Shown in pieces: positions 24,414 through 32,503 of a DNA stretch of 42,001 nucleotides. A model generated the notes under the pieces. The model was given only the letters and a program-made list of their open reading frames with translations, was not told the DNA's origin and did not search any database. The translations under genes and the position numbers were made by a program. Origin of the DNA: Actinomycetota bacterium (GTDB taxonomy: Bacteria; Actinomycetota; AC-67); NCBI GenBank assembly GCA_041658565.1, contig JBAZZY010000024.1:1-42001 (forward strand), given 5' to 3'. Numbering within the stretch: position 1 is the first letter of the stretch; every line of letters starts with the position of its first letter.

Positions 24414-25358
24414 TCAGACATCCGCGCCGTCGGCGGCCGCGCGCAACATCCGGACCGCCTCTGCCGGGTCCTGATCCAAGATCCCACGCAACCGCCGACC
24501 CGCATCGCCGGGCGAGATCGCAATCCGCATCAGGTGGCGAAGATCAACGCCGACCGGGCCCGTGCCGCGAGACTCCCACAGTAGATCGATCAGCCTGGTT
24601 CGCAGCGCGTAGAAATCCACGTCCTCGGAACCGCTGCGCATCGGCGGCGCAAACGCCTTGACGTCGGCCAGAAACGGAGCGACGGCCGACGGAACCAACC
24701 CCGCCGGGTCGCCGCCGGCCCGCAGAAGACCGCGCACGCGCGTTGAAGACAGATCCCCAACCGCCGGGTGCAGGCAGAGCACTTCGACGCGATCCGCCCA
24801 TGCGCGGTTCTCGGGTGCCTCCAGCGCCGCGCGCAGCCCCTCGCCCTGATCCCCGCGAGGCGCCACGATGAAGCACGCCAGAGAGAACAAGCGCTCTAGC
24901 GCCGCCTCGCGATCCGGGTACCACTTCGGATCCAGAACTTGCAGCACCTTGTCCGACCCGACAAGGAACGCGACCTCAGCGCCGGGGAACGCGCGCGCGG
25001 CGGCCTCCGCCTGATCGGCATAGAGCCCGTGAGAGAACGCTCCTGCCCGAAAGGCCGGCCCGGGGATCCCGCGAAGCGCCAGAAGTCGATCCTCCAGCGT
25101 CAGCCCTTGAGGTTGCTTTCCGGCCGTGCGAATCGCGACCGCAAACACCACGCACTCGTAGCCTTCCGCCAGCGCGCGCTCCGCGAGCAACAAGTGGGCT
25201 GCCGTCGGCGGGTTGAACGACCCCGACAAGATCGCCACCGACTCACACTTCGGGACCGGCCCCACCATCCGGATCTCCGGCCGGCCGTCGGGATCAAGAC
25301 TCCCCAACAGTTCGCGGAGCGCGAACACGGAAGCGAGGTCAAACGGGTCGACGATCAT
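24414..25358 (-). CDS. NMN adenylyltransferase-like nucleotidyltransferase
   Basis: A 314-residue protein whose first 230 residues have the HIGH-type nucleotidyltransferase fold of NadD/NMNAT: SGSFNPPTAAH (45-55) is the [H/T]xGH box with Ala in place of Gly, AFLVGSDKVLQVLD is the middle motif, and LSSTRVR is the ISSTxxR box. NadD-type enzymes join ATP to nicotinate or nicotinamide mononucleotide. The extra C-terminal 80 residues are helical and not typical of NadD, so the substrate may differ. It diverges from an eIF2B-like gene with 90 bp between starts. Confidence 0.72.
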   Translation of the reverse strand: MIVDPFDLASVFALRELLGSLDPDGRPEIRMVGPVPKCESVAILSGSFNPPTAAHLLLAERALAEGYECVVFAVAIRTAGKQPQGLTLEDRLLALRGIPGPAFRAGAFSHGLYADQAEAAARAFPGAEVAFLVGSDKVLQVLDPKWYPDREAALERLFSLACFIVAPRGDQGEGLRAALEAPENRAWADRVEVLCLHPAVGDLSSTRVRGLLRAGGDPAGLVPSAVAPFLADVKAFAPPMRSGSEDVDFYALRTRLIDLLWESRGTGPVGVDLRHLMRIAISPGDAGRRLRGILDQDPAEAVRMLRAAADGADV

Positions 25359-25435
25359 GTGTGCTTGTGCATGCTATCGGCGACTGCTCCCGCGCGCCTC
25401 CCCCCGCTTGGTTGCCAGGGTGGGGTGTGCGCGTC

Positions 25436-25441
25436 GAGAAT
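25436..25441 (+). promoter_or_regulatory. -10 box, leaderless start of the eIF2B-like gene
   Basis: GAGAAT lies 7 nt before ATG 25449; no Shine-Dalgarno is present. Confidence 0.4.
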
Positions 25442-25448
25442 CGGGCGC

Positions 25449-26228
25449 ATGGATCCGTGGGACCACATCCGACGAGCCGCCGCCGACAAGCGCTCGGGCG
25501 CCGTCGAAATCGCAGCGCGCGCGGCGCAAGGCGTCGCGGAGTTGCGGTCCCGTCGAGAGGTGCTGCGCGCGGCGCGCGCGCTGCTGCGTGCGCACCCGAC
25601 GATGGCTCCCCTTTGGCGCTTGCTAACCGAGGCCCTGGAAGGCGCCGATACCGCTGGGTTCGCCGAACGCCTGGAAGCAGACGCGGCGGCGGCGGCCGAC
25701 GCCGTTCGATGGATCGCCGCGAAGCGCGGCAACGTCGTGCTGACGCACTCGTCGTCGTCGGGGGTCGTGGCCGCACTCGAGAGCACACGGCATCGCGTCG
25801 ACAAAGTCCTTTGCACCGCCTCGCTGCCGGGCGGGGAAGGACGCACGCTTGCTCGCCGGCTGGAACGCGCCGGATTCTGCGTCGAGGTCGTTCCCGACGC
25901 AGGGATCGCACGAGCCTGCGAGCGCGCGACCGTCGCCCTGGTCGGGTCCGACTCGGTGACCGAGCAAGGGGTCGTGAACAAGCTCGGCACAAAGCTCGTA
26001 GCGCTCGCGGCGCGCGATGCGCAAATCGGCTGCTATGCGATCGGGGCCGGACTGAAGATGTTGCCGGCGCGCGCGCTCGGCCCGGAGTTGCCGGCCGCGT
26101 ATGAGCTGACGCCGCTGGAGTTGTTCGACGCGGTGCTGACCGAGCGCGGTCCGCTACGTCCGGCAGCGGTGCGCCGTGCCGTTGCGCGCGTGGCGATCCC
26201 TGAGGCCCTGGAAGGAAAGAAACGATGA
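25449..26228 (+). CDS. eIF2B-like (ribose-bisphosphate isomerase/MtnA superfamily) protein
   Basis: A 259-residue protein of the IF-2B alpha/beta/delta superfamily. Characteristic pieces are VVLTHSSSSGVVAAL, VALVGSDSVTEQGVVNKLGT and a following LAAR helix, matching the sugar-phosphate isomerase core of ribose-1,5-bisphosphate isomerase and MtnA. The N-terminal 85 residues are helical. In bacteria such proteins act as sugar-phosphate isomerases rather than translation factors, so an aldose/ketose isomerisation of a ribose derivative is plausible. Its stop overlaps the start of the CinA-like gene (ATGA), making an operon. Confidence 0.75.
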   Translation: MDPWDHIRRAAADKRSGAVEIAARAAQGVAELRSRREVLRAARALLRAHPTMAPLWRLLTEALEGADTAGFAERLEADAAAAADAVRWIAAKRGNVVLTHSSSSGVVAALESTRHRVDKVLCTASLPGGEGRTLARRLERAGFCVEVVPDAGIARACERATVALVGSDSVTEQGVVNKLGTKLVALAARDAQIGCYAIGAGLKMLPARALGPELPAAYELTPLELFDAVLTERGPLRPAAVRRAVARVAIPEALEGKKR

Positions 26229-27031
26229 AGACCGTCGAGATCCTGGCCGCAGGCAACGAACTGCTGCAAGGAATCGTGCAGGAATCGAACTCCCACTGGC
26301 TGGCCAAGCGCATCGCAGCCCGCGGCGCATCATTGGTTCGCGTGACCGTACTGCCCGATGAGCCGCCGGTAGTCGCGCAAGAACTCAGAGCCGCAATCGC
26401 GCGCGCACCGTCGCTGATCGTCACACACGGCGGCCTCGGCCCGACCGACGACGACCGGACGCGCGAAGCGATTGCGATGGCACTGGACGCCCCTCAAGCG
26501 CTTCACTCCGAGGCCGAGGCCATCGTGCGGCGGCGCTACGCCGAGCTTGCGGCACAGGGAGCCGTGGGCGACGCGCACCTCACGCCGGCGCGACTTCGCA
26601 TGGCCATGCTCCCCCAAGGTGCGCGCGCGCTCGACAACGCAGTCGGCGCAGCCCCCGGAATCGTGGTGAAAGCGGGTCCGGTGACGATCGTCGCGTTGCC
26701 CGGAGTTCCCCCAGAGTTGTTCTGGATCTGGGAGCATTCACTCGCTCCGGTGCTCGACGAGCTGCTCGGCCCCGGAGGGTTCGCCGAGATCACACTGGAG
26801 TTGGATCTTCTTGACGAGTCGCGCATCGCCGAGTTGCTCGCTTCGGTGCAACATGCGCACCCACGGGTGTACGTGAAGTCGCGCGCGCGCGGTTTCGAAG
26901 CCGGCGACGAAATCCGCGTCACGCTCGCGGCGTCGGGAGCCGACGACGCACGGGCACACCGGCGCGTCGAGGTTGCGCTCGCGGAACTGCGCACAGGCCT
27001 TGCGGCCGTCGGGATCGCGATCCGCGCCTGA
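26225..27031 (+). CDS. CinA-like MoaB/Mog-fold nucleotide-metabolism protein (second copy)
   Basis: A 268-residue CinA N-terminal-type protein: EILAAGNELLQGIVQESN at the start, HGGLGPTDDDRTREA in the middle and PGVPPELFWIW later. It has no NMN amidohydrolase domain. Relatives hydrolyse ADP-ribose or related pyrophosphates to AMP plus a phosphorylated sugar. It is translationally coupled to the eIF2B-like isomerase, suggesting that the two act on successive intermediates (inference). It shares fold motifs with the protein at 7953-8765, but the sequences are far apart. Confidence 0.85.
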   Translation: MKTVEILAAGNELLQGIVQESNSHWLAKRIAARGASLVRVTVLPDEPPVVAQELRAAIARAPSLIVTHGGLGPTDDDRTREAIAMALDAPQALHSEAEAIVRRRYAELAAQGAVGDAHLTPARLRMAMLPQGARALDNAVGAAPGIVVKAGPVTIVALPGVPPELFWIWEHSLAPVLDELLGPGGFAEITLELDLLDESRIAELLASVQHAHPRVYVKSRARGFEAGDEIRVTLAASGADDARAHRRVEVALAELRTGLAAVGIAIRA

Positions 27032-27049
27032 GCGGACCGGGCGCTGCGT

Positions 27050-27535
27050 CTACGTAGGTGGGACTTCGCGTCCCGGGTCCTTGCTCCGCAAGATCGCTTG
27101 CGTCACGACCATGATCGCCACGAGCCTGCGATCCTGGTCGTTGGTCACGATTCGCACGTCCAAGACCATCGTGCGGCCGCCCCGGTGGATCGACGTCGCT
27201 TCCGCGAACAGACTGCCCCCCTGGACCCCGGAAATGAAGTTGGTCTTGAACTCGATCGTGGTGAAGGTCTCGTTCGCCTTCAGCGCAGGAAACGTCGCCC
27301 ACGCCGCAACCGTGTCGCCGAACCCGGCAAGCGCTCCACCGTGCGCGTAGCCGCCGGGATGCAGCACCGAGGGTCCGACCTCCAGCGTTCCCGCGGCGTA
27401 GCCGGGCTTCGCCTCCGTCAGCCGGACTCCGAGCATCCCCGGGAACGTGTTGCGAAAGATCACCTCTTGATTGCGGATCGCATCGGTAAGGTGATCGAGC
27501 ACCGGACCCTCGACTCCCAAGTCCTCACGCGTCAT
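27050..27535 (-). CDS. PaaI-type hotdog thioesterase
   Basis: A 161-residue hotdog-fold protein with the family segment HPGGYAHGGALAGFGDT and a C-terminal strand pattern (GRTMVLDVRIVT). Likely an acyl- or aryl-CoA thioesterase. Its ATG overlaps the stop of the upstream ThDP enzyme gene (TGATG), so the pair is an operon; the enzyme may make an acid or aldehyde whose CoA derivatives are handled here (inference). It is only distantly similar to the thioesterase at 357-812. Confidence 0.83.
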   Translation of the reverse strand: MTREDLGVEGPVLDHLTDAIRNQEVIFRNTFPGMLGVRLTEAKPGYAAGTLEVGPSVLHPGGYAHGGALAGFGDTVAAWATFPALKANETFTTIEFKTNFISGVQGGSLFAEATSIHRGGRTMVLDVRIVTNDQDRRLVAIMVVTQAILRSKDPGREVPPT

Positions 27536-29205
27536 CAGGACCCCGCGAAGACCGGAACTTCGATCAGGGACGGACCGCCCGAGGCGATTCCGCGACGCAC
27601 GAGAGCCTCAACGTCGCCCGCTTTTTCGGCGCGCTCAGCCGGCACCCCGAAAGCGTTCGCCAAACCGACGAAGTCCACCGACGGCTTGGAGAACTCGGTG
27701 CCCGGGAACACTCCGGCCGCCGCCGATTTGCCTCCCATCCCCTGCATCTGCGCCTTGATGATGTAGTACCCACCGTTGTTCAGCACGACGACCGTCGAGG
27801 GGATGTCGTAGTGAGCAAGGGTCCACAGCGCCTGCGGCACGTAGCAGGTCGCACCGTCGCCGACGACGGCGACGACCTTGCGGTCCGGCTGCGCAAGGGC
27901 AACGCCGGCGGAAGCGGGAATCCCCCATCCCAAACCGCCGCCGCGGAAGAAGAAGTACGAGTCGGGATCGCGCAGGCGAAGTAGTCCGCGAAGCGCCGCG
28001 GTCGCACTCACGCTCTCGTCCACGACGCTCATCCGGTTATCGTCGAACCCGCGCACGACCGCCGCCAGCGCGCCGAGCGTCGGCAATGGAGTCTGCGTGA
28101 TCTGCTGCTCGACGGCGGCATCCAGTCCGGCGAGCGCCCCTTGACGTTCGGCCGCATACCCCGCAGCGCGCGCCTGCCTGCGCGCGGTGTCCTCCGCGGA
28201 GAGCAGCGAACGAACCTCGCGCACGATTCCGCGAATCGTCGCCCCGACGTCACCGCGAAGCCCCAGCGCAACGGGATAGGTCTTGGCGATCTCGTAGGGA
28301 TCCGAGTCGATCTGGATAACCTCGACTCCCTCGGGAATCGGCGACACCGGGTTGAAGAAGAAGACCGGGAACATCTGCGCACCGCACGCCAGCAACAAGT
28401 CGCCCCGCTCCAGCGCCGCGCGGACAGCCGCGTTCATCGGCATGAGCCCGCCGTTCCACAGCGGATGATCCATCGGAAACACCATCCGGCCGTGCAGCAT
28501 CTCGCCCACCACGCGCGCGCCGACCGCCTCGGCCAACTCGACCAGATCGGCAACAGCGCCCGCTCTGGCGACCTCGTCCCCGGCGATGATGATCGGCTGT
28601 TCTGCCGCGAGCAATCGAGTGGCGGCTTCGCGAAGCACTTCAACACCCGGCGCCGCCCCGTGATCGATACGCGACCTCGGCGGAACCACCGTCTCCACGC
28701 TCTCGTCCAAGTGATTCCAAGGAATCGAAAGGAACACCGGCCCCGTCGGTGGAGTCATTGCGATCTTGAACGCACGACGCATCGCGACCCCGATGTCCTC
28801 CGGGCGGCGCACCTCGTAGGACCATTTGCAGAACTGATCGACCATCCGAACCAAGTCGGCGGCCAGCATCGGATCCTGGATCAACTGGTTGATGTTCTGC
28901 TGTCCTGCGGTGACCACGATCGGCGAGCGCGACCAGTACGCGTTGAAGATGTTTCCAAGCCCGTTGGCCACACCGGGCGCGATGTGAAGGTTGACCAGCG
29001 CCGGCGTCCGCGACGCCTGCGCGAACCCGTCGGCGGCGGCGACGGCCGTCGCTTCCTGCAGGGCAAGAACCAGTTCGATCCCGGTATCTCCGGCAAGTTC
29101 GTCGAAGATCGGCAACTCGGTTGTGCCGGGGTTGGCGAACAGGTGGCGAATCCCCTCCGAGCGCGCGACCTCAAAGAACTGCTCACGTCCGGTCATGGTG
29201 GCCAT
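27535..29205 (-). CDS. Thiamine-diphosphate enzyme, benzoylformate decarboxylase/acetolactate synthase type
   Basis: A 556-residue ThDP-dependent enzyme. The N-terminal PYR domain has FANPGTTELPIFDEL and the conserved E51 in LALQEATAV, which activates the cofactor. The central domain follows from about residue 190. The C-terminal PP domain has the ThDP/Mg motif GDGATCYV… (from 449) ending in NN (476-477). Overall it is nearest by eye to benzoylformate decarboxylase-like 2-keto-acid decarboxylases; acetolactate synthase-like is the alternative. ATG 29205 is chosen (AGAGGG upstream); a further 20 codons are open but poorly composed. Confidence 0.88.
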   Translation of the reverse strand: MATMTGREQFFEVARSEGIRHLFANPGTTELPIFDELAGDTGIELVLALQEATAVAAADGFAQASRTPALVNLHIAPGVANGLGNIFNAYWSRSPIVVTAGQQNINQLIQDPMLAADLVRMVDQFCKWSYEVRRPEDIGVAMRRAFKIAMTPPTGPVFLSIPWNHLDESVETVVPPRSRIDHGAAPGVEVLREAATRLLAAEQPIIIAGDEVARAGAVADLVELAEAVGARVVGEMLHGRMVFPMDHPLWNGGLMPMNAAVRAALERGDLLLACGAQMFPVFFFNPVSPIPEGVEVIQIDSDPYEIAKTYPVALGLRGDVGATIRGIVREVRSLLSAEDTARRQARAAGYAAERQGALAGLDAAVEQQITQTPLPTLGALAAVVRGFDDNRMSVVDESVSATAALRGLLRLRDPDSYFFFRGGGLGWGIPASAGVALAQPDRKVVAVVGDGATCYVPQALWTLAHYDIPSTVVVLNNGGYYIIKAQMQGMGGKSAAAGVFPGTEFSKPSVDFVGLANAFGVPAERAEKAGDVEALVRRGIASGGPSLIEVPVFAGS

Positions 29206-29287
29206 TGCATCCCTCTTTCCCGCAGGCTGGTGACAGCGTGGAAGGCTAGGCGGCGCGCGCGCCAAGCGTCAAGAACACCGGCGCGCG

Positions 29288-29293
29288 TACCAT
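29288..29293 (+). promoter_or_regulatory. -10 box, leaderless start of the PBP4-type gene
   Basis: TACCAT lies 6 nt before ATG 29300 with no Shine-Dalgarno; the same hexamer serves the gene at 357. Confidence 0.5.
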
Positions 29294-29299
29294 TGGCGC

Positions 29300-30631
29300 A
29301 TGCGGTTCCTGCGAGTCACGCTCGCCGCGGTGCTCGTCCTTGCGCCTGTCCTACCGGCGCGCGCATGGGTCCCCGAGCGCACTCCTCACCGTGACGCCGA
29401 TTCGGCGGCAGCCACGCTCACCAGCCGGCCTGCAGCGCGCGGCGCGGTACCGGGGATCGTGATCGCGCGCGGCGGCGTCACGCTGCTGTCCCTGAACGCC
29501 ACGCGCGCCATGACTCCTGCCTCACTGATGAAGCTCGCCACGACGACCGCGGCAATGCTGCGCTTCGGGCCGACACATCGATTCCAAACCCGAGTGACGG
29601 CGATACGCACCGGGCGCGCAAGCGCGGTTTCGGATCTTTACTTGGTCGGAGGCGGTGATCCGACGCTCGCGACCGAGGCATACCGGCGCGCGCGCTTTCT
29701 GCCGAAGCCGACCGACACGATCAAGCGCCCGGCGTTCGCCTCGGGATCGCCGACCATTGAGCAACTCGCTGCGAGGGTCGCGGCGAGCGGCATTCGCGCC
29801 GTGCGCGGGGACCTCGTCGCCGACGACACGTTGTTCGACGCGGTTCGAACACAACAGGGCTGGCTGCCCAGCTACCTCGGACCCGAACCGGACACCGGAC
29901 TGCTCAGCGCCTTGACCGTCAACGAAGGCAGAGGGGATCTGCGCGGAAAGACGATCGTTGACTCCCCCACGACCGCCGCGGCGCAAGCCCTGCGGACCGC
30001 GCTCGGCGCGCGCGGGGTAACCGTGGCCGGGAAGGTGCGCGCGGGGCGCGCGCCGCGCGCCGCCGTCACCGTCGGGCGCGTGACCTCCCCGCCGCTCGCC
30101 CAGATGGTGGACTTCATCAACCGCTACAGCGTGAACTACCACGCCGAGTTGCTGCTGAAGTCCCTCGGAGCGTCCTTCGGTGGAGCCGGCACCACGGCCG
30201 CCGGCGCGCGAATCGTGCGCGAAGCACTCACGGCCGAGAAGATCCCGCTCGACGGCTTTCGCATGCTGGACGGCTCCGGCCTATCGCTGCTGGACCGCGC
30301 CACCCCTCGAACGATTGCCGCCCTGCTGAACCGCATCCTCACCGGAAAAGGAGCGGCGTGGGCGGCCTTGCGAGCCTCGATCCCTGCGGCGGGAGAACCC
30401 GGAACGCTTCTGCGACGGATGACTGCGGCGCCGACGGGCGGCAACCTGCGCGGGAAGACGGGACAGGTCAAGGGTGTGCGAGCAATGGCCGGATGGGTGA
30501 CGGCCTCCGACGGCATCCCGATCGTGTACGTCGCGGTGTTCAACAACGCCGCACACCCGTTCACATTGACCGCACCACTGGATCTGTTCGGGCTGCTGCT
30601 CGCGCGCTACCCCGACTCGGGAAGCCGTTAG
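29300..30631 (+). CDS. dacB: D-Ala-D-Ala carboxypeptidase/endopeptidase, PBP4 (S13) type
   Basis: A 443-residue secreted penicillin-binding protein of class C. Signal peptide 1-22 (cleavage near ARA). Catalytic motifs: S75-L-M-K78 (SxxK, acyl-serine), SVNYHAE (SxN), and GKTGQVKG (KTG). The long inserted region between SxxK and SxN is typical of PBP4/DacB. It trims or cleaves peptidoglycan cross-links outside the membrane. It heads a run of same-strand genes, but nothing links those genes to the cell wall. Confidence 0.9.
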   Translation: MRFLRVTLAAVLVLAPVLPARAWVPERTPHRDADSAAATLTSRPAARGAVPGIVIARGGVTLLSLNATRAMTPASLMKLATTTAAMLRFGPTHRFQTRVTAIRTGRASAVSDLYLVGGGDPTLATEAYRRARFLPKPTDTIKRPAFASGSPTIEQLAARVAASGIRAVRGDLVADDTLFDAVRTQQGWLPSYLGPEPDTGLLSALTVNEGRGDLRGKTIVDSPTTAAAQALRTALGARGVTVAGKVRAGRAPRAAVTVGRVTSPPLAQMVDFINRYSVNYHAELLLKSLGASFGGAGTTAAGARIVREALTAEKIPLDGFRMLDGSGLSLLDRATPRTIAALLNRILTGKGAAWAALRASIPAAGEPGTLLRRMTAAPTGGNLRGKTGQVKGVRAMAGWVTASDGIPIVYVAVFNNAAHPFTLTAPLDLFGLLLARYPDSGSR

Positions 30632-30634
30632 ACT
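30629..30634 (+). promoter_or_regulatory. Possible -10 box for the methyltransferase gene
   Basis: TAGACT, 9 nt before ATG 30644, overlaps the stop codon of the PBP4-type gene. The gene lacks a Shine-Dalgarno, so either this is its promoter or it is translated from the upstream transcript. Confidence 0.3.
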
Positions 30635-30643
30635 CCTCGCGCG

Positions 30644-31453
30644 ATGGACGGATTTCGCAGAGCCAATCTCGCGTGGTGGAACGAGGCGGTCGAAGTTCAC
30701 ATGGCCTCCTCTCTCTACCGGGTCGACGAGTTTCGCGCTGGTGGGTCGTCCCTCAAGTGGCTGGAGATCGAAGAACTCGGCGACGTTTCCGGCCGGCGGA
30801 TGTTGCACCTGCAGTGCCACTTCGGTCTGGACACCCTCTCGTGGGCGCGGCGCGGCGCGCGCGTCACCGGCGTCGACTTCTCCCAGGTCGCCGTCGCGCG
30901 CGCGCGCGAACTGGCCGCCGAGACCGGAATCGGCGCTCGGTTCATCTGCTCGGAGATCTCCACTCTGCCCGAGGTGCTCGACGAGGAGTTCGACATCGTC
31001 TTCACCTCCTACGGCGCCCTGTACTGGCTGCCCGACATCCACGACTGGGCCTCAATCGTCGCGCGGTACCTCGCGCCCGGCGGCACCTTCTACATAGCCG
31101 AGTTGCACCCGTTTGGATCCGTGTTCGACGGAGACGATCCCGACGTCGGTGAGTTCCGGCTGAAATACCCGTACTTCCACTCGCCCGAACCCCTTGCCGA
31201 CGATACTCCCGACTACGCCGACCCTTCGGCGGCGTTCGCAAGCAAGACGACGTACGGGTGGACTCACCCAATCGGCGAGGTGGTCTCCGCGCTGATCGCG
31301 GCGGGGCTGCGCATCGAGTTCCTCCACGAGTTCCCGTTCTCGGTCTACCACCAGCTTCCGTTCCTGGCGCAGGACGACGACGGGCTCTGGCGCGCGCCGG
31401 AAGGCATGACGCCGATGCCCCTGGTCTTTTCGATCCGGGCGTCGAAGGAGTGA
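30644..31453 (+). CDS. Class I SAM-dependent methyltransferase
   Basis: A 269-residue Rossmann-fold methyltransferase. The SAM-binding loop is MLHLQCHFGLDTLSWARRG (motif I, with C in place of the usual G-x-G), followed by the acidic GVDFSQVAV at the end of strand 2 and the FDIVFTSYGALYWLPD motif-IV region. The N-terminal 50 residues and the C-terminal insertion, rich in acidic and aromatic residues, fit small-molecule methyltransferases. Substrate unknown. It starts 12 nt after the PBP4-type gene and ends 2 nt before the DUF429-alkyltransferase gene. Confidence 0.85.
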   Translation: MDGFRRANLAWWNEAVEVHMASSLYRVDEFRAGGSSLKWLEIEELGDVSGRRMLHLQCHFGLDTLSWARRGARVTGVDFSQVAVARARELAAETGIGARFICSEISTLPEVLDEEFDIVFTSYGALYWLPDIHDWASIVARYLAPGGTFYIAELHPFGSVFDGDDPDVGEFRLKYPYFHSPEPLADDTPDYADPSAAFASKTTYGWTHPIGEVVSALIAAGLRIEFLHEFPFSVYHQLPFLAQDDDGLWRAPEGMTPMPLVFSIRASKE

Positions 31454-31455
31454 AC

Positions 31456-32448
31456 ATGTTCGTCGGCATCGACGTTTCGACCACACACGGATTCGACTGC
31501 TGCGTCATCGACGATGCACGACGGGTTGCACTCGTCGCCAAGGCGCGGGACCTTGCAGCCGTCGAGCCCGTACTGCGGGCCCTCCCGTCGTCAACGATAT
31601 TTGCCGTCGCCGCCCCGTCCGGGCCGGCACGAGGCTTGCTCCCGGGCAACGACCACCGCGTCGCCGAACACGACGTGCAACGCCTCGGATTCTCGGTCCA
31701 CTTCACCCCCTCGTCGCCGGAGGATGCGTCGGCTTGGATGCGCGAGGGGTTCCGCCTCTTCGCTGCGCTGGCCGACATCGGCTTCCCCCTGTTTCGAGGC
31801 GGAGATGCATCGCCCGGCTCGGCTATCGAGGTCTACCCGCGCCTGTCCTACGTGTCCGTCTCGGGAATGCGCCGAGGTGCCGGATCCAAGATTGACTGGA
31901 GCCGGCGAATCCTGCGGAGCCGGGTCCACGGACTCCCGCGGGACGCGGGACAAAACGCACTCGACGCGGCTTGTGCCGCGCTGACAGCGTGGCACTTCGG
32001 GCAGGGAACGTGGGTCGCCTACGGCGATGCCGCAGAAGGACTCATCGTCGCTCCGCGGTCGGCAACCGATCTTGCACGTCCGGGGGCGACATCGGCCGAC
32101 CAGCTCTACCTCGCAATCGAAACGTCGGCTCCGCCGCGCGCGATTACTCCGTCGCGCGCCACGACCTTTGCCGATCGCGTCGTGGCGATCACCCGTCAGA
32201 TCCCAACCGGAAGCGTCGCGACGTTCGGCGACATCGCGCGCTGGGCCGGCAAACCCGCCGGCGCGCGCGCCGTGGGCACGATCCTGAAGGCTCACCCTTA
32301 CGAGCTGCCCTGCCACCGCGTCGTCAACGCCAACGGCGACCCGCCGCCGTTTCCCACCGACGCGGTCGAGCGACTCGGAGCCGAAGGCGTTGCGTTCAAC
32401 GCCGGACGGGTCGATCTCACCGCATGCCGCTGGCGAGGACCGTCGTGA
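31456..32448 (+). CDS. DUF429 (RNase H-like) fused to O6-alkylguanine-DNA alkyltransferase domain
   Basis: A 330-residue fusion. Residues 1 to about 215 are a DUF429 domain (predicted RNase H-fold nuclease): GIDVS near the start, AIEVYPRLSY, and the ALDAACAALTAW helix with an acidic residue. Residues about 240-330 are the DNA-binding half of O6-alkylguanine-DNA methyltransferase: IPTGSVATFGDIARWAG, ARAVGTIL, and the acceptor C286 in PCHRVV, then ERLGAEGVAFNAGRVDL. The acceptor Cys is present, unlike ATL proteins. It should repair alkylated guanine or flip alkylated bases while the other domain may cut nucleic acid (inference). Ribosome-binding site AGGAG. Confidence 0.85.
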   Translation: MFVGIDVSTTHGFDCCVIDDARRVALVAKARDLAAVEPVLRALPSSTIFAVAAPSGPARGLLPGNDHRVAEHDVQRLGFSVHFTPSSPEDASAWMREGFRLFAALADIGFPLFRGGDASPGSAIEVYPRLSYVSVSGMRRGAGSKIDWSRRILRSRVHGLPRDAGQNALDAACAALTAWHFGQGTWVAYGDAAEGLIVAPRSATDLARPGATSADQLYLAIETSAPPRAITPSRATTFADRVVAITRQIPTGSVATFGDIARWAGKPAGARAVGTILKAHPYELPCHRVVNANGDPPPFPTDAVERLGAEGVAFNAGRVDLTACRWRGPS

Positions 32449-32491
32449 GCCGCGGGCTCCGGGAGTCGGCACCGCGCGCGCATACCTGACG

Positions 32492-32497
32492 TACCCT
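32492..32497 (+). promoter_or_regulatory. -10 box, leaderless start of the hydrolase gene
   Basis: TACCCT lies 6 nt before ATG 32504, with no Shine-Dalgarno. Confidence 0.5.
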
Positions 32498-32503
32498 TGA
32501 GGC

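Noticed and set aside
28141..29394. 417-codon plus-strand frame opposite the ThDP enzyme
   Set aside because: Basic, His/Arg-rich shadow with no motif; the minus strand encodes a full ThDP enzyme.
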